From Actomonas aquatica (lineage in GTDB: Bacteria > Verrucomicrobiota > Verrucomicrobiia > Opitutales > Opitutaceae), in NCBI RefSeq assembly GCF_019679435.2, contig NZ_CP139781.1:1922001-1986000 (forward strand): a stretch of DNA of 64,000 bases. The letters are read 5' to 3'. The notes under the pieces were generated by a model. The model was not told the DNA's origin. It ran no database searches and saw only the letters and a program-made list of their open reading frames with translations. The position numbers and the translations under genes were made by a program. Below, piece after piece: positions 34,774 to 44,569 of this stretch (position 1 is its first letter; the number at the start of each line of letters is the position of its first letter).

Positions 34774-34799
34774 TTTAGGCCGACGTACGTCGGCCTAAA
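34774..34799. terminator. Perfect 26-bp palindrome over the fcl stop codon
   Basis: The palindrome is TTTAGGCCGACGT followed by its exact complement ACGTCGGCCTAAA. It contains the fcl stop (TAG, 34797-34795). On the minus strand it is followed by degenerate TTAAGGTCT words (34741-34773). Probable terminator of the gmd-fcl operon; the lack of a U-run leaves this open. Confidence 0.6.
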
Positions 34800-35730
34800 C
34801 CCGCAACGTCCCGGCGGCCATTTCGTCCAAGAACGATTGATACGTCTTCGTTACCCCTTCGCGCAGCGCGATGCGGGCGCTCCAGCCGAGGGCGCTCAGC
34901 TTGGAAACGTCCATTAGCTTGCGCGGCGTGCCGTCGGGTTTGCTGCTGTCCCAGGTAATCGTGCCCGCATATCCGACTACCTCGGCCACGATTTCAGTGA
35001 GTTCTTTGATCGAGACGTCCGTGCCGGTGCCGACGTTGATCAGGTCCGGCGGCTCGGCCATGCCGAGCAGGAAAGCGCAGGCGTCGGCCAGATCGTCGAC
35101 ATGCAAAAACTCTCGCTTCGGTGATCCCGTGCCCCAGGCCACGACCTCCGCTTGTTTGCTTTCCTTCGCTTCATGGAAGCGGCGGATGAGCGCCGGGAGC
35201 ACGTGGGAGTTCTGCGCGTGGTAGTTGTCGCCCGGACCATAGAGGTTGGTCGGCATGGCGGAGTGGTAACACACGCCGTATTGGCGACGGTAATACTCGG
35301 CCAGTTTGAGGCCGGCGATCTTGGCGATGGCGTAAGCTTCGTTGGTCGGCTCGAGCGGGCCGGTGAGCAGACAATCCTCCGGCATGGGCTGCGGGGCCAG
35401 CTTCGGGTAGATGCACGAGCTGCCGAGAAAGAGCAGTCGCCCCACCCCATTGCGGTAGGCCGCATGGATGCAGTTGGTGGCGAGGGCGAGGTTGTCGTAG
35501 GCGAACTCCGCCGGGTAGGTATTGTTGGCGTGGATACCGCCAACCTTGGCCGCGGCGATGATGGCGACGTCGGGTTTCTCGGAGGCGAAGAACGCGTCGA
35601 CCGCGGCCTGATTGGTGAGGTCGAGCTCGGCGCGGGTGCGCGTGACGATGTCAGCGTCCGCTTCCTGCGCAAAGCGCCGCACCAGCGCCCCGCCCACCAT
35701 GCCACGATGTCCAGCGATGAAGAGTTTCAT
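34795..35730 (-). CDS. fcl: GDP-L-fucose synthase
   Basis: NADPH-dependent epimerase/reductase converting GDP-4-keto-6-deoxymannose to GDP-L-fucose. 311 aa, usual length. Rossmann loop [16 protein letters not shown], catalytic LGSSCIYP, and the Tyr/Lys pair in [20 protein letters not shown] and [14 protein letters not shown] are signatures of the family. It is the second gene of gmd-fcl; the 95-base gap is filled by an inverted word-repeat hairpin. The pathway feeds fucosylated polysaccharide or glycan. Confidence 0.95.
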   Translation of the reverse strand: MKLFIAGHRGMVGGALVRRFAQEADADIVTRTRAELDLTNQAAVDAFFASEKPDVAIIAAAKVGGIHANNTYPAEFAYDNLALATNCIHAAYRNGVGRLLFLGSSCIYPKLAPQPMPEDCLLTGPLEPTNEAYAIAKIAGLKLAEYYRRQYGVCYHSAMPTNLYGPGDNYHAQNSHVLPALIRRFHEAKESKQAEVVAWGTGSPKREFLHVDDLADACAFLLGMAEPPDLINVGTGTDVSIKELTEIVAEVVGYAGTITWDSSKPDGTPRKLMDVSKLSALGWSARIALREGVTKTYQSFLDEMAAGTLRV

Positions 35731-35734
35731 TTTC

Positions 35735-35820
35735 AGTAGCGAGTAGTCAGTAGCGGGTAGCGAGTAGAAATAGGGTCGGCGACCGGCGTATGCTCGCTAC
35801 TCGCTACCCACTACTCGCTA
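35735..35820. repeat. Nested AGTAGCGAGTAG-word hairpin between gmd and fcl
   Basis: Left arm TAGCGAGTAG (35737-35746) and GGGTAGCGAGTAG (35755-35767). Right arm CTACTCGCTACCC (35797-35809) and CTACTCGCTA (35811-35820). The order A-B...B'-A' makes a properly nested hairpin of two perfect stems around a 29-base loop. It fills the whole gmd-fcl gap. Confidence 0.75.
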
Positions 35821-35825
35821 GTGCA

Positions 35826-36842
35826 TCACAGCGCGGGCAGCGCCGCGATCTGGGCTTCGCGTTTGGCCAGTTCGAGGTCGGCTTCGGTCATGATCTTGAC
35901 CAGCTCCTTAAAGCGCACCTGCGGCTCCCAGCCGAGTTGCTTCTTGGCTTTGGCCGGATCGCCGATGAGCAGCTCCACTTCGGCCGGACGTTCGTAACGG
36001 GCGTCGTATTTCACATACTTCTCCCAGTCCAAATCGAGCAGTGCAAAGGTCTCCTGGATGAACTCCTTCACCGAGTGGGTTTCGTTGGTCGCGACCACGT
36101 AGTCATCGGGATTATCCTGCTGGAGCATCATCCACATCATCTCGACGTATTCCTTGGCGTAACCCCAGTCGCGCTGGGCATCGAGGTTGCCCATGTAAAG
36201 GGCGTCCTGCAGGCCGAGTTTGATGCGGGTGGCCGCGCGAGTGATCTTGCGGGTGACGAAGGTTTCGCCGCGGCGCGGGGACTCGTGGTTGAAGAGGATG
36301 CCGGAAGATGCGTGCAGGTTGTAGGACTCGCGGTAGTTCACCGTCAGCCAGTGCGCGTAGAGCTTGGCGCAGGCGTAAGGCGAGCGCGGGTAAAACGGCG
36401 TGGATTCGGTCTGCGGCACGGCCTGCACCTTGCCGAACATCTCGGAGGAGGAGGCTTGGTAATAACGCACCTTCTTCACCAGACCGGCTTCGTGAATCGC
36501 TTCGAGGATGCGTTGGGCGCCGAGGCCCACCACGTCACCGGTGTATTCCGGCACATCGAAGGACACGCGCACATGGGACTGGGCACCGAGGTTGTAGATC
36601 TCATCGGGCTGCAGATCGTAGAGCAGCTTCACCATCTGCACGCTGTCGGCCAGGTCACCGTAGTGCAGAAACAGCTTCACCCCGTTCACGTGCGGGTCGC
36701 GGTAGAGGTGGTCGATCCGACTGGTGTTGAAGGTGGAGGCCCGGCGGATGATGCCGTGCACCTCATAGCCTTTGTCGAGCAGGAGCTCGGCGAGGTAAGA
36801 TCCGTCCTGACCCGTGATACCAGTGATGAGGGCTTTCTTCAT
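35826..36842 (-). CDS. gmd: GDP-mannose 4,6-dehydratase
   Basis: First committed step of GDP-L-fucose synthesis (GDP-mannose to GDP-4-keto-6-deoxymannose). SDR superfamily, 338 aa. It has [19 protein letters not shown] (NADP loop), [24 protein letters not shown] with the active-site Ser/Glu, and [15 protein letters not shown] with Tyr-xxx-Lys. [18 protein letters not shown] is highly specific for Gmd. The start [11 protein letters not shown] is unambiguous. Co-directional with fcl. Confidence 0.97.
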   Translation of the reverse strand: MKKALITGITGQDGSYLAELLLDKGYEVHGIIRRASTFNTSRIDHLYRDPHVNGVKLFLHYGDLADSVQMVKLLYDLQPDEIYNLGAQSHVRVSFDVPEYTGDVVGLGAQRILEAIHEAGLVKKVRYYQASSSEMFGKVQAVPQTESTPFYPRSPYACAKLYAHWLTVNYRESYNLHASSGILFNHESPRRGETFVTRKITRAATRIKLGLQDALYMGNLDAQRDWGYAKEYVEMMWMMLQQDNPDDYVVATNETHSVKEFIQETFALLDLDWEKYVKYDARYERPAEVELLIGDPAKAKKQLGWEPQVRFKELVKIMTEADLELAKREAQIAALPAL

Positions 36843-36934
36843 GAACCGGTCACCTCAACGACTGCGGCTCAGCCCCGCAAGCGCGCAAAGCGAGGTCACT
36901 TGCAGCAACCGAGCGAGCGTGCACAGTCAGCCGG

Positions 36935-37465
36935 ATGCGCACTGTTCTCATCGTCGCCCAATCCCTGGACGGCTTCATCACCCGTCACGACGACGCCGGC
37001 ACCGCCTGGGCATCGTCGGCCGATCAGGCGTGGTTTCGCTCCTGCCTGCCGCGTTTTGATGCGCTGGTGATGGGACGGACCACCTACGAGACGGTGCGTG
37101 ACGTCATCCTCGCCAAACGCGACGACGGAGTGCATCGCCTGATCATGACCCGCTCACCGGAGGCGTGGAAGGACGACGCGGCCCCGGGGGCGCTCGATTT
37201 TACCGCCGCCATCGCCGCCGAGGTGCACGCTAGCGTGGTGGCCGCTGGCCGGAGCAACTTTGCGGTGCTGGGCGGAGCCCACGTGCACGATCTCTTTCTC
37301 GCCGCCGGGTTGGTGGACGAAATCTGGGTCACCATTGAACCGCGCATCTTTGGCGCCGGCACCCCGCTGGTGCAGGCACGCCATGACGTAAAGCTCACCC
37401 TCCTTGAACAGACGCGGCTCGACGACAGTGACTCGGTTGTGCTGCGCTACGCGGTTTCCCGATGA
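36935..37465 (+). CDS. Dihydrofolate reductase/RibD C-terminal-like protein
   Basis: 176 aa of the RibD_C/DHFR-like fold. MRTVLIVAQSLDGFITRHDD at the N-terminus, ALVMGRTTYETVRD (NADPH-binding), and VLGGAHVHDLFLAAGLVDEIWVTI followed by PRIFGAG near the end match YwjB/RibD_C proteins. Predicted NADPH-dependent reductase of unknown substrate; a role in riboflavin synthesis is possible but the deaminase half is absent. It overlaps the next gene by four bases (ATGA). Confidence 0.85.
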   Translation: MRTVLIVAQSLDGFITRHDDAGTAWASSADQAWFRSCLPRFDALVMGRTTYETVRDVILAKRDDGVHRLIMTRSPEAWKDDAAPGALDFTAAIAAEVHASVVAAGRSNFAVLGGAHVHDLFLAAGLVDEIWVTIEPRIFGAGTPLVQARHDVKLTLLEQTRLDDSDSVVLRYAVSR

Positions 37466-37749
37466 CGCGCTTCAAGATTCCCCGCTGGCCCTTCTATTTC
37501 CTGAAATGGATGCTGGGCATCACCCTCGCCGGTGCCGTGCTCGGCGCGATCATCTTTCCCTTGGTCGGGCTCATCTTCGAGACCGGCTACACGCCGTCCC
37601 AATTGGTAATGAACGGCGTCAAAACGCTGGGCTTTTTCTTCGGTATCTGGGCGCCGGGCACGGCGCTCGTGCTCACGGTCAAAAAGGTCTACGAGGCCAA
37701 AAAAGCCGGCGACCTCCCGGAGGAAGAAACGAGCGAATCGTCAGCCTGA
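37462..37749 (+). CDS. Small membrane protein, unknown
   Basis: 95 aa, translationally coupled to the preceding reductase-like gene by an ATGA overlap. Two helices: about residues 16-39 (MLGITLAGAVLGAIIFPLVG) and 51-72 (NGVKTLGFFFGIWAPGTAL), then a charged cytoplasmic tail rich in Glu and Lys. No family recognised. Confidence 0.65.
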   Translation: MTRFKIPRWPFYFLKWMLGITLAGAVLGAIIFPLVGLIFETGYTPSQLVMNGVKTLGFFFGIWAPGTALVLTVKKVYEAKKAGDLPEEETSESSA

Positions 37750-37754
37750 GTTTT

Positions 37755-37850
37755 CAGCCACGGATCTTACGGATTATCACAGATACCCCCTCTGGGTCGC
37801 TTCGCCGGATCTACGTTTCTTCGCGCGCTTCGCGGTGAAAATCCCCATTC
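37755..37850. repeat. Inverted CCACGGAT-word arms
   Basis: The left part has CCACGGATCTTACGGATTAT words; the right part, complemented, reads TTTTCACCGCGAAGCGCGC, a diverged version of the same theme. It fills the gap between two convergent genes. A similar pair is at 9417-9495. Weak but repeated pattern. Confidence 0.35.
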
Positions 37851-37860
37851 CTTCCGGATC

Positions 37861-38583
37861 TCAGATCTGGAAGTCGGGCTGGCCGCTCAGCTCATGCAGG
37901 CCGCACTCGCGCTTGAGGCCGCCGAAGCGCGTATCCTCTTCGTTCATACCGGCGGTCAGCGGCGCGGAGCTGTGCCAGTCGCCGAGTGACACGTAACCCT
38001 GCTCCCACAGCGGGTGATACGGCAGGCCGTGCTCGGTGAGGTAGCGGTGCACGGTGCGGTTGTCCCAATCGATGATGGGATGCACCTTGGTGACCTTGTT
38101 TTGCTGCTGGGCCACCGGCAGCTGCTCGCGCGTGCTGGCCTGCGAACGACGCAAACCCGCCAGCCACGCCACCGCGCCGAGGTCGCGCACCGCGCGGTCC
38201 ATCGGCTCGACCTTGTTGATGAGATTGTAGGTCTTGAGCCCCTCGACGCCCTGTTCCCAGCGTTTGCCATACAAGGCCTCTTGACGGGCCGCGGTCAGGC
38301 GCGGGGTGTAGACCTGGAGGTTGAGTTTGAGCTTTTTCTCCAACTCATCGGCAAAGCGGTAGGTCTCGGGAAACAGGTAGCCGGTGTCGATGAACACCAC
38401 CGGAATATCCGGCACCACCTGAGTAACCAGATGCAGCATGACGGCCGACTGCACCCCGAAGCTGGTGGTCAGGATCAGGCCGTCGCCAAAGGCGTCGGCC
38501 GCCCAGCGCACGCGCCCGGCCGCATCCAACGCTTCCAGCGCGGCGGCATCGATCTCAGGTGAAGTCAAGGCAACAGAACTCAT
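37861..38583 (-). CDS. cysH: Phosphoadenylyl-sulfate reductase
   Basis: Reduces PAPS (or APS) to sulfite in assimilatory sulfate reduction. 240 aa. [19 protein letters not shown] (PP-loop), [12 protein letters not shown], and the C-terminal KRECGLHE with the catalytic cysteine. The paired-Cys motifs that ligate the 4Fe-4S cluster in APS reductases are absent, so a thioredoxin-dependent PAPS reductase is inferred. No cysI, cysD or cysN is adjacent. Confidence 0.93.
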   Translation of the reverse strand: MSSVALTSPEIDAAALEALDAAGRVRWAADAFGDGLILTTSFGVQSAVMLHLVTQVVPDIPVVFIDTGYLFPETYRFADELEKKLKLNLQVYTPRLTAARQEALYGKRWEQGVEGLKTYNLINKVEPMDRAVRDLGAVAWLAGLRRSQASTREQLPVAQQQNKVTKVHPIIDWDNRTVHRYLTEHGLPYHPLWEQGYVSLGDWHSSAPLTAGMNEEDTRFGGLKRECGLHELSGQPDFQI

Positions 38584-38666
38584 GGTCGGCGATAACCTGC
38601 CCCGAATCGGCGCAGAGTAAAGCCTACTTTATGAGTTTGTTACCTTGTTTACCCTAGTTAGCTGAT

Positions 38667-41405
38667 TTACAGCGCTTTAAGCAGGCGCTCCACTTCTGCG
38701 GCCTTGGCTTGGAGGTCAGCCAACTGCTTGCGGGCGCCGTCGATGACGGCCGGCGGGGCCTTGCTCACGAAGGCTTCGTTGGCCAGGCGGCCTTCGGTGC
38801 CCTGGATGTGCTTCTGGATCTGGCCGAGCTCCTTGGTCAGGCGCGCGCGCTCGGCCTCGGGGTCAACTTGGACGCCGGTGTCGAGGTAGAGCGTGCCAAA
38901 GGGCGACACGATGGCCGGCAGGGACGGTTCTTCGCTGGTGCGGGCGATACCTTCGGCACCGACCATGCGCACGAGCTTGGCGAGGTGCGGCTCGATGGCG
39001 TTCCAACCGGCGTCGTCGGCCAGCAGGTGGAAGGTGACGTCGCGCTTCTGCGCCACGGCTTGGTCAGCCTTGAGCTGACGCGCCTGCGAGGTGAACTGCT
39101 TGAGCTGTTCGACCAGCTTCGAGGCGGCGGCATCGACGGTCGCACCGTGGGCGGTCAGGGCCTCGGCCAGCTCGTCAGCCGACTCGAGTCGGTTGGACTG
39201 CACGAAGCTGTCCTCGGCGCCGTAGCCGAGCTGGTGCCAAAGCTCCTCGGAGATGAAGGGCGCGAAGGGCTCGAAGAGAAGCAGGAACTGGCGGATGACC
39301 AAATCCTGCACCGCGAGGGCGTGATCCTTGGCGGCCGGGTCCTGCACCCGGGTCTTGGCGACCTCGACATACCAGTCACAGAAATCATTCCAGAAGAAGG
39401 AATAAAGCTTCTGCGTAGCGGTCGCGAATTCGAATTCGACGAAGCTCTTCTCCAGCGTGCGCATGGTGTCGAGCAAGGCCGCGAGGATGGCGTGGTCGTC
39501 CTCGTCCATCTGCGTGCTGTCGAGGCGCGCGAGGATGGCACCGAGGGAGCGATTGTCGCTCATCTCGCCGCTCATGGTGCGGAAGCGGCAGGCGTTCCAG
39601 AGCTTGTTGCAGAAGTTTTTGCCGCCTTCGATGCGGGTCTCGTCAAACTTCACGTCCTGGCCCAGCGGCGCGATCTGCAGCAGGCCAAAACGGGTGCCGT
39701 CGGCGCCGTAGGTCTTGATGAGGTCGAGCGGGTCGGGCGAATTGCCGAGGGTCTTCGACATCTTGCGGCCCTGTTTGTCGCGCACGATGCCGTTGAAGTA
39801 GACGTGCTTGAAGGGGATGCGCTCTTCGATCGGCGCGCCCGGGCGGGCAAACTCGAGGCCGGCCATGATCATGCGGGCGACCCAGAAGAAGATGATGTCG
39901 GCGCCCGTCGCCAGCGTGGTGGTCGGGTAGAACTGCTCGAACGCGCTTTCCTTTTGCTTCTCGGCGTCAGGCCAACCCAGCGTGCCGATCGGCCAGAGCC
40001 AGGACGAGGCCCAGGTGTCGAGCACGTCGCCTTCCTGATCCCAGTTTTCGGGGTCGGACGGACCGTCGAGGGAAACGTGAATCTTGGTCGGATCACGCAG
40101 ATCCTCCTCGGTGAGGGTCTCGCGATCGACGCCCTTGGCATACCAGACCGGGATGCGATGGCCCCACCAGAGCTGGCGGCTGATGCACCAGTCCTGGATG
40201 TTCTCGAGCCAGTTCAGGTAAACCTTTGACCAGCGGGCCGGGTGCATTTGGACGAGACCGTCGCGCACGACCTGCTTGGCCTCTTCGACGCGCGGGTAAC
40301 GCAGCCACCATTGCTGCATGAGGCGCGGCTCGATCGGCACGCCGGCGCGTTGCGAATATCCGACGTTGTTTTCGTAAGGTTTGGCCTCGATGAGATTGCC
40401 GCTTGCCTCGAGCAGTTCGGCGGCGCGTTTGCGGCCCTCAAAACGATCCATGCCCTCGAGCTCCTCGCCCGCGAACGCGTTGAGCGTGCCGTCGGGGTTG
40501 AGGCAGTCGATGACCGGCAGGCCGTGGCGCTGGCCGATCTCGAAGTCGACCTTGTCGTGCGCCGGGGTGACCTTGAGCGCGCCGCCGCCAAATTCCATTT
40601 CGACGGCCTCATCGGTGATGATCGGAATGGCCACGCGGTCGCCCAGCGGACGCCAGACGGACTTGCCGACAAGGTGCTTGAAACGCTCGTCCGCCGGATG
40701 CACCGCGACGGCCACGTCGGCTGCGATCGTTTCTGGGCGAGTGGTTTCGAGGATGAGGTGCGTCACATCGCCAACCGGCTCAACCAGCTCGTAGCGCAGG
40801 CGGTAAATGTGGCCCTTGGTCGGACGCATCTCAACCTCCTCATCGGAGAGCGCGGTGAGCGAAGCCGGACACCAATTGACCATGCGTTTGCCGCGATAAA
40901 TGTGTCCGCCCTGGAAGAGCTTCACGAACGCCGTGAGCACGCCGCGGCTGTAATCCGGATCCATCGTGAAGTGCGTGCGTTCCCAGTCGCAGGAGCAGCC
41001 GAGTTCGCGCAGCTGTTGCAGGATCTTGTCGCCCTTTTCCTGACGCCATTCCCAGACGCGCTCGATGAACTTCTCGCGACCGAGGTCGTAGCGGGTCTTG
41101 TGCTCGGTCTTCTTGAGATGGCGCTCGACCATCGTCTGGGTGGCGATGCCGGCGTGGTCGGTGCCGGGGATCCAGCAGGCGGCCTTGCCCTCGAGGCGGG
41201 CTCGGCGGATGAGCACGTCCTGCAGGGTGTTGTTGAGCACGTGGCCCATATGGAGGATGCCGGTCACATTGGGCGGCGGGATGACGATGGAATACGTCTC
41301 CTGACCTTCGGCGGGTTTGCCGGCAAAACAACCGGCCTGCTGCCAGGCAGCATACCATTTGGCTTCAACGTCGCGGGCTTCGTAGCTCTTGGTGATCTCG
41401 GGCAT
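38667..41405 (-). CDS. valS: Valyl-tRNA synthetase
   Basis: Class I aminoacyl-tRNA synthetase, 912 aa from the ATG at 41405 (MPEITKSYEARDVEAKWY); the frame extends to 41468 without family similarity. HIGH motif as HMGH in PPPNVTGILHMGHVLNN, KMSKS as KMSKT in GRKMSKTLGNSPDPLD. The connective-peptide editing domain lies between them, then the anticodon-binding domain (FYVxVAK-like WYVEVAKTR) and the C-terminal valyl coiled-coil arm (ARLTKELGQIQKHIQG). Divergent from glnD across 133 bases; no T-box or leader peptide seen. Confidence 0.97.
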   Translation of the reverse strand: MPEITKSYEARDVEAKWYAAWQQAGCFAGKPAEGQETYSIVIPPPNVTGILHMGHVLNNTLQDVLIRRARLEGKAACWIPGTDHAGIATQTMVERHLKKTEHKTRYDLGREKFIERVWEWRQEKGDKILQQLRELGCSCDWERTHFTMDPDYSRGVLTAFVKLFQGGHIYRGKRMVNWCPASLTALSDEEVEMRPTKGHIYRLRYELVEPVGDVTHLILETTRPETIAADVAVAVHPADERFKHLVGKSVWRPLGDRVAIPIITDEAVEMEFGGGALKVTPAHDKVDFEIGQRHGLPVIDCLNPDGTLNAFAGEELEGMDRFEGRKRAAELLEASGNLIEAKPYENNVGYSQRAGVPIEPRLMQQWWLRYPRVEEAKQVVRDGLVQMHPARWSKVYLNWLENIQDWCISRQLWWGHRIPVWYAKGVDRETLTEEDLRDPTKIHVSLDGPSDPENWDQEGDVLDTWASSWLWPIGTLGWPDAEKQKESAFEQFYPTTTLATGADIIFFWVARMIMAGLEFARPGAPIEERIPFKHVYFNGIVRDKQGRKMSKTLGNSPDPLDLIKTYGADGTRFGLLQIAPLGQDVKFDETRIEGGKNFCNKLWNACRFRTMSGEMSDNRSLGAILARLDSTQMDEDDHAILAALLDTMRTLEKSFVEFEFATATQKLYSFFWNDFCDWYVEVAKTRVQDPAAKDHALAVQDLVIRQFLLLFEPFAPFISEELWHQLGYGAEDSFVQSNRLESADELAEALTAHGATVDAAASKLVEQLKQFTSQARQLKADQAVAQKRDVTFHLLADDAGWNAIEPHLAKLVRMVGAEGIARTSEEPSLPAIVSPFGTLYLDTGVQVDPEAERARLTKELGQIQKHIQGTEGRLANEAFVSKAPPAVIDGARKQLADLQAKAAEVERLLKAL

Positions 41406-41538
41406 AACGGAAATAACGGAACCGGGAAGCGAACCGGCCAGCCCCCCCACTGGCAAGCGCACAGACACCTCGCCGCGTCCGACTCATTTCACGCTTTGCC
41501 CCGCTGCGGTTTCCGCCCACGTTGAGCGCCCCTCTGTC

Positions 41539-44346
41539 ATGTCCGGCACCGACTCCACTCCCGAACGTCTCCGCTTCACGACCGCGACCTCCGTGGCCGA
41601 CCGCACCAAGGCGTGCAAGAGTCACCTGCAACTGGAGACCAGCATGATCAAAATGCGGCACGACGCCGGCGCCACCGGTCTCTCCACCGCCGCGGCGCTG
41701 TCGGCGGCCGTCGATACGATGTTGGTCAGTCTGTTTCAGGTCGCGATCGACTCGTGGGAAGCCGCGCAGGGCAAACTTCCCTGCCCCGTCACCTTGGTCG
41801 CCCTCGGCGGCTACGGCCGCGCCGAGCTTTGCCCGCACAGCGACATCGACCTGATGTTCCTCTTCCCCTCGAAGGCGCGTTCGTCGCTCATCACGCCGCT
41901 GCAGGAGCACCTCACGCAGGAGATCCTCTACCCGCTCTGGGACTGCGGCCTCAAAGTCGGTCACTCCTCCCGCACCGTCGATGAGGTCTTCAACGAAGCC
42001 CGTGCCGAGATCCAGTCCAAGACCGCCTTGCTGGAGTCCCGCCGTCTCGCCGGGTCCAAGTCCCTCTACGAAACCTTTTCCGCGGCCTATCGGAAGTTTT
42101 ACACGCAGGAGTATCCGGCCGTTTACATCGCCACCCGGCTGGAGGACCAGCTGTCGCGCCGCGACAAATACGGCAACTCCGTCTTCCTCCAGGAACCCGA
42201 CATCAAAAACGGCGTCGGCGGTCTGCGCGATTACCAGAACACCATCTGGATGGCGCGGGTGAAACTCGACATCGACAACATCGAGGAGGTCGTGACGCAG
42301 AACTACCTGCGCGCCGCCGAGCTCAAGTCCTTCCAGCACGCCTACGACTTCCTCCTGCGCGTGCGCAACGAGCTGCATTTCCAAAGCCGCCGCCCGACCG
42401 ACGTGCTCGATCTCGAAGCCCAGCCCCGCATCGCCCTCGGCCTCGGCTACACCACCCCCGACATCTTGCGCCGGGTGGAGCTGTTCATGCGCGATTACTA
42501 CCGCGCCGCTCAGGAAATCTACCGCACCTCCAAACTGGTGGAAAACCGGCTCGCCCTCACCCTCGAGGCGCCGCCCGACGAGAAGTTCTCCTTCCGCGAG
42601 GTCATTCGCTCCCGCCGCTACGAGAAGACCAAACGTCTCGATGGTTTCATCCTGCGCGCCAAGGAACTCTCCGCGGCCTCGCCCGACGTTTTCCAGGAAG
42701 ACCCCGTGCGCCTCGTGCGCATCTTCCGCCACAGCCAGCGGCTCGGCGCCCAACTCCACTTCGACCTGCAGGCGCTTATCCGCGAGCACGGCCACCTGAT
42801 CACGGCCGACGTCATCGCCTCGGAAGACGCCAACACCAGCTTCAAAGCCATCCTGCAGGAACCCGGCTCGGTATACCCGGCGTTGAGCCTCATGCATGAG
42901 CTGGGCATTCTTGGTCGCTTCATCCCGGAATTCGACGGTCTCACCTGCCTGGTGCAGCATGAATTTTACCACCGCTACACCGCCGATATTCATACTTTGA
43001 ATACGATTCGGGAGCTTGATCGTATCCTGTCCGAGGACACTCCGATCGTCCTCAAATACCGTAAGGCCCTGCGGGAAACGAGCGAGCCCATGCTGCTGTA
43101 TCTCATTCTGCTGCTGCATGATATCGGCAAGGCCCGGGGCATCCGCGGCCACGCCGAAAACGGCGTCAAGATCGCCGAACCGCTCCTGCAACGTCTGCAC
43201 ATCGGCAAAGCCAATCGCGAAATCGTCGCATTTATTATCCAACACCACCTTATGATGGCACGGTTTTGGCAGAAGCGGGACGTGGATGATCCCGCCACCG
43301 CTGAAGCCTTTTCCCAGCAGATTTCGGAGCCTGATTTGCTCCGTTTCCTCTACGTGCACACCTACTGTGACGCGCAGGGCACTGCCTCTGGTTTGTGGAA
43401 CAGCTACAAGGACACGCTGCACACCCAACTTTACCGTTCCTCGCTCGAGCACCTCATCCACGGCGACGCTCTGGCGGAGCGCCAAACCCAACGCATCGCG
43501 ATGATTCGCCAAGAGCTCATTGCCAAGCAGTTGCCCCACGTGCGCGAAGAGGAAATCGAGGCGCACTTCAACCTGCTACCCGACCGCTACTTTCTCAACA
43601 CCACCCAGCCGGACATCGTCCTCCATCTGGGCATGGTCAATCGCCTCCTGCAGACGATCGCCGAGACCGATTCCATCGGCTCACTGCGCCCGGTCGTGGA
43701 GTGGCGTGACGACCTGAACCGCTCCCTCACCGTCGTGCACGTCGTGACCTGGGACCGCGCCGGGCTCTTCTACAAACTCGCCGGTGCCTTCAGCGTCGCC
43801 GGCCTCTCCATTCTTTCCTCCAAGGTGGTCTCCCGCAACGACCACATCGCGATCGATACCTTCTTCGTGACCGAACCGGGCGGCGGCGTCGTCGAGAACG
43901 CCAAGGCGCAGAAGCTCTTCAACGACGCCCTCGAGAAGTCCCTCATGCACAACAAGGATCTCCTGCCCGAGATCCTCCGCCAGGCCGAGAAACAAGCCGC
44001 CGCCAAACGCTACTCCCGCGACCACAGCCGCGCCGAGATGGTGCAGGCCACCTTCCCGCCGCGGGTCGATATTTACCACGAGCTTTCGATGCATCGCACC
44101 ATCGTGGAGATCCAGGCCCCCGACCAGATCGGCCTACTCTTCCGCGTGGCCAAGACGATCAGCGAACACAAGTTCGACATCACCTTTGCCCGCGTCGGCA
44201 CGGAGCGACACATCGCCATCGACTCCTTCTACATCGTCGACGTCAGCGACGAAGCCGTGAGCGACGCCAACCGCCTGCACACCCTGCGCGACGCCCTCAC
44301 CGAGGTCGTTTCCCCGCCCCGCAACGCGACCAAGACAGCGGTCTAA
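41539..44346 (+). CDS. glnD: Bifunctional PII uridylyltransferase/uridylyl-removing enzyme
   Basis: Senses glutamine and uridylylates or deuridylylates PII. 935 aa from the ATG at 41539 (MSGTDSTPERLRF); upstream frame unsupported. Nucleotidyltransferase motif GGYGRAELCPHSDIDLMF near residue 90; GlnD/PII-UT domain with QEPDIKNGVGGLRDYQ; HD hydrolase domain LLLHDIGKARGIRGH; two C-terminal ACT domains (TWDRAGLFYKLAGAFSVAG and APDQIGLLFRVAKTISEH). All key residues appear intact. PII itself is not in the window. Confidence 0.96.
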   Translation: MSGTDSTPERLRFTTATSVADRTKACKSHLQLETSMIKMRHDAGATGLSTAAALSAAVDTMLVSLFQVAIDSWEAAQGKLPCPVTLVALGGYGRAELCPHSDIDLMFLFPSKARSSLITPLQEHLTQEILYPLWDCGLKVGHSSRTVDEVFNEARAEIQSKTALLESRRLAGSKSLYETFSAAYRKFYTQEYPAVYIATRLEDQLSRRDKYGNSVFLQEPDIKNGVGGLRDYQNTIWMARVKLDIDNIEEVVTQNYLRAAELKSFQHAYDFLLRVRNELHFQSRRPTDVLDLEAQPRIALGLGYTTPDILRRVELFMRDYYRAAQEIYRTSKLVENRLALTLEAPPDEKFSFREVIRSRRYEKTKRLDGFILRAKELSAASPDVFQEDPVRLVRIFRHSQRLGAQLHFDLQALIREHGHLITADVIASEDANTSFKAILQEPGSVYPALSLMHELGILGRFIPEFDGLTCLVQHEFYHRYTADIHTLNTIRELDRILSEDTPIVLKYRKALRETSEPMLLYLILLLHDIGKARGIRGHAENGVKIAEPLLQRLHIGKANREIVAFIIQHHLMMARFWQKRDVDDPATAEAFSQQISEPDLLRFLYVHTYCDAQGTASGLWNSYKDTLHTQLYRSSLEHLIHGDALAERQTQRIAMIRQELIAKQLPHVREEEIEAHFNLLPDRYFLNTTQPDIVLHLGMVNRLLQTIAETDSIGSLRPVVEWRDDLNRSLTVVHVVTWDRAGLFYKLAGAFSVAGLSILSSKVVSRNDHIAIDTFFVTEPGGGVVENAKAQKLFNDALEKSLMHNKDLLPEILRQAEKQAAAKRYSRDHSRAEMVQATFPPRVDIYHELSMHRTIVEIQAPDQIGLLFRVAKTISEHKFDITFARVGTERHIAIDSFYIVDVSDEAVSDANRLHTLRDALTEVVSPPRNATKTAV

Positions 44347-44347
44347 G

Positions 44348-44370
44348 GTAGCGGCGGTCTTCAGCCGCCG
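44348..44370 (+). repeat. GTAG-REP hairpin after glnD
   Basis: GTAG at 44348-44351, then CGGCGG/CCGCCG with a 7-base loop, starting just after the glnD stop. It may double as the glnD terminator. Confidence 0.6.
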
Positions 44371-44398
44371 TTCCGCCGGGTTGCTCGTCCACCCGGGG

Positions 44399-44549
44399 CC
44401 ACGCTTTCGCCTTCGGCTCAAGCGCAGCTACCCGATCGGACCGAAGATCCGTTGTTTTGTAGCTGCGTTGGAGCGCAGCGACAACGTGGCCCCGTGGGAT
44501 GGCCTCTCCACCCGGACCACGCTTTCCCCTTCGGCTCAAGCGCAGCTAC
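44399..44549. repeat. Cluster of three GTAG-REP units
   Basis: Two minus-strand units of one subtype end in CTAC at 44428-44431 and 44546-44549; their minus-strand core is GTAGCTGCGCTTGAGCCGAA. Between them a plus-strand unit has GTAG at 44459-44462 and a GCTGCG...CGCAGC stem followed by GACAACGTGG. The latter matches units at 4807 and 5029; the former matches 63892-63924. The cluster fills the gap between glnD and the convergent dnaX tail. Confidence 0.7.
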
Positions 44550-44569
44550 CCGAGGCAGCGACTCACATC

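Noticed and set aside
37462..37749. Toxin or phage-holin assignment for the small two-helix protein.
   Set aside because: Two helices and a charged tail are too generic; it is coupled to a reductase-like gene, not to lysis or antitoxin genes.
41365..43566. 733-codon antisense ORF across glnD, and others across sucC, leuA and flhA (5130-6287, 49109-50776, 56803-59133).
   Set aside because: All are antisense to genes with intact family motifs, lack domains of their own, and show the composition expected of GC-rich shadows.
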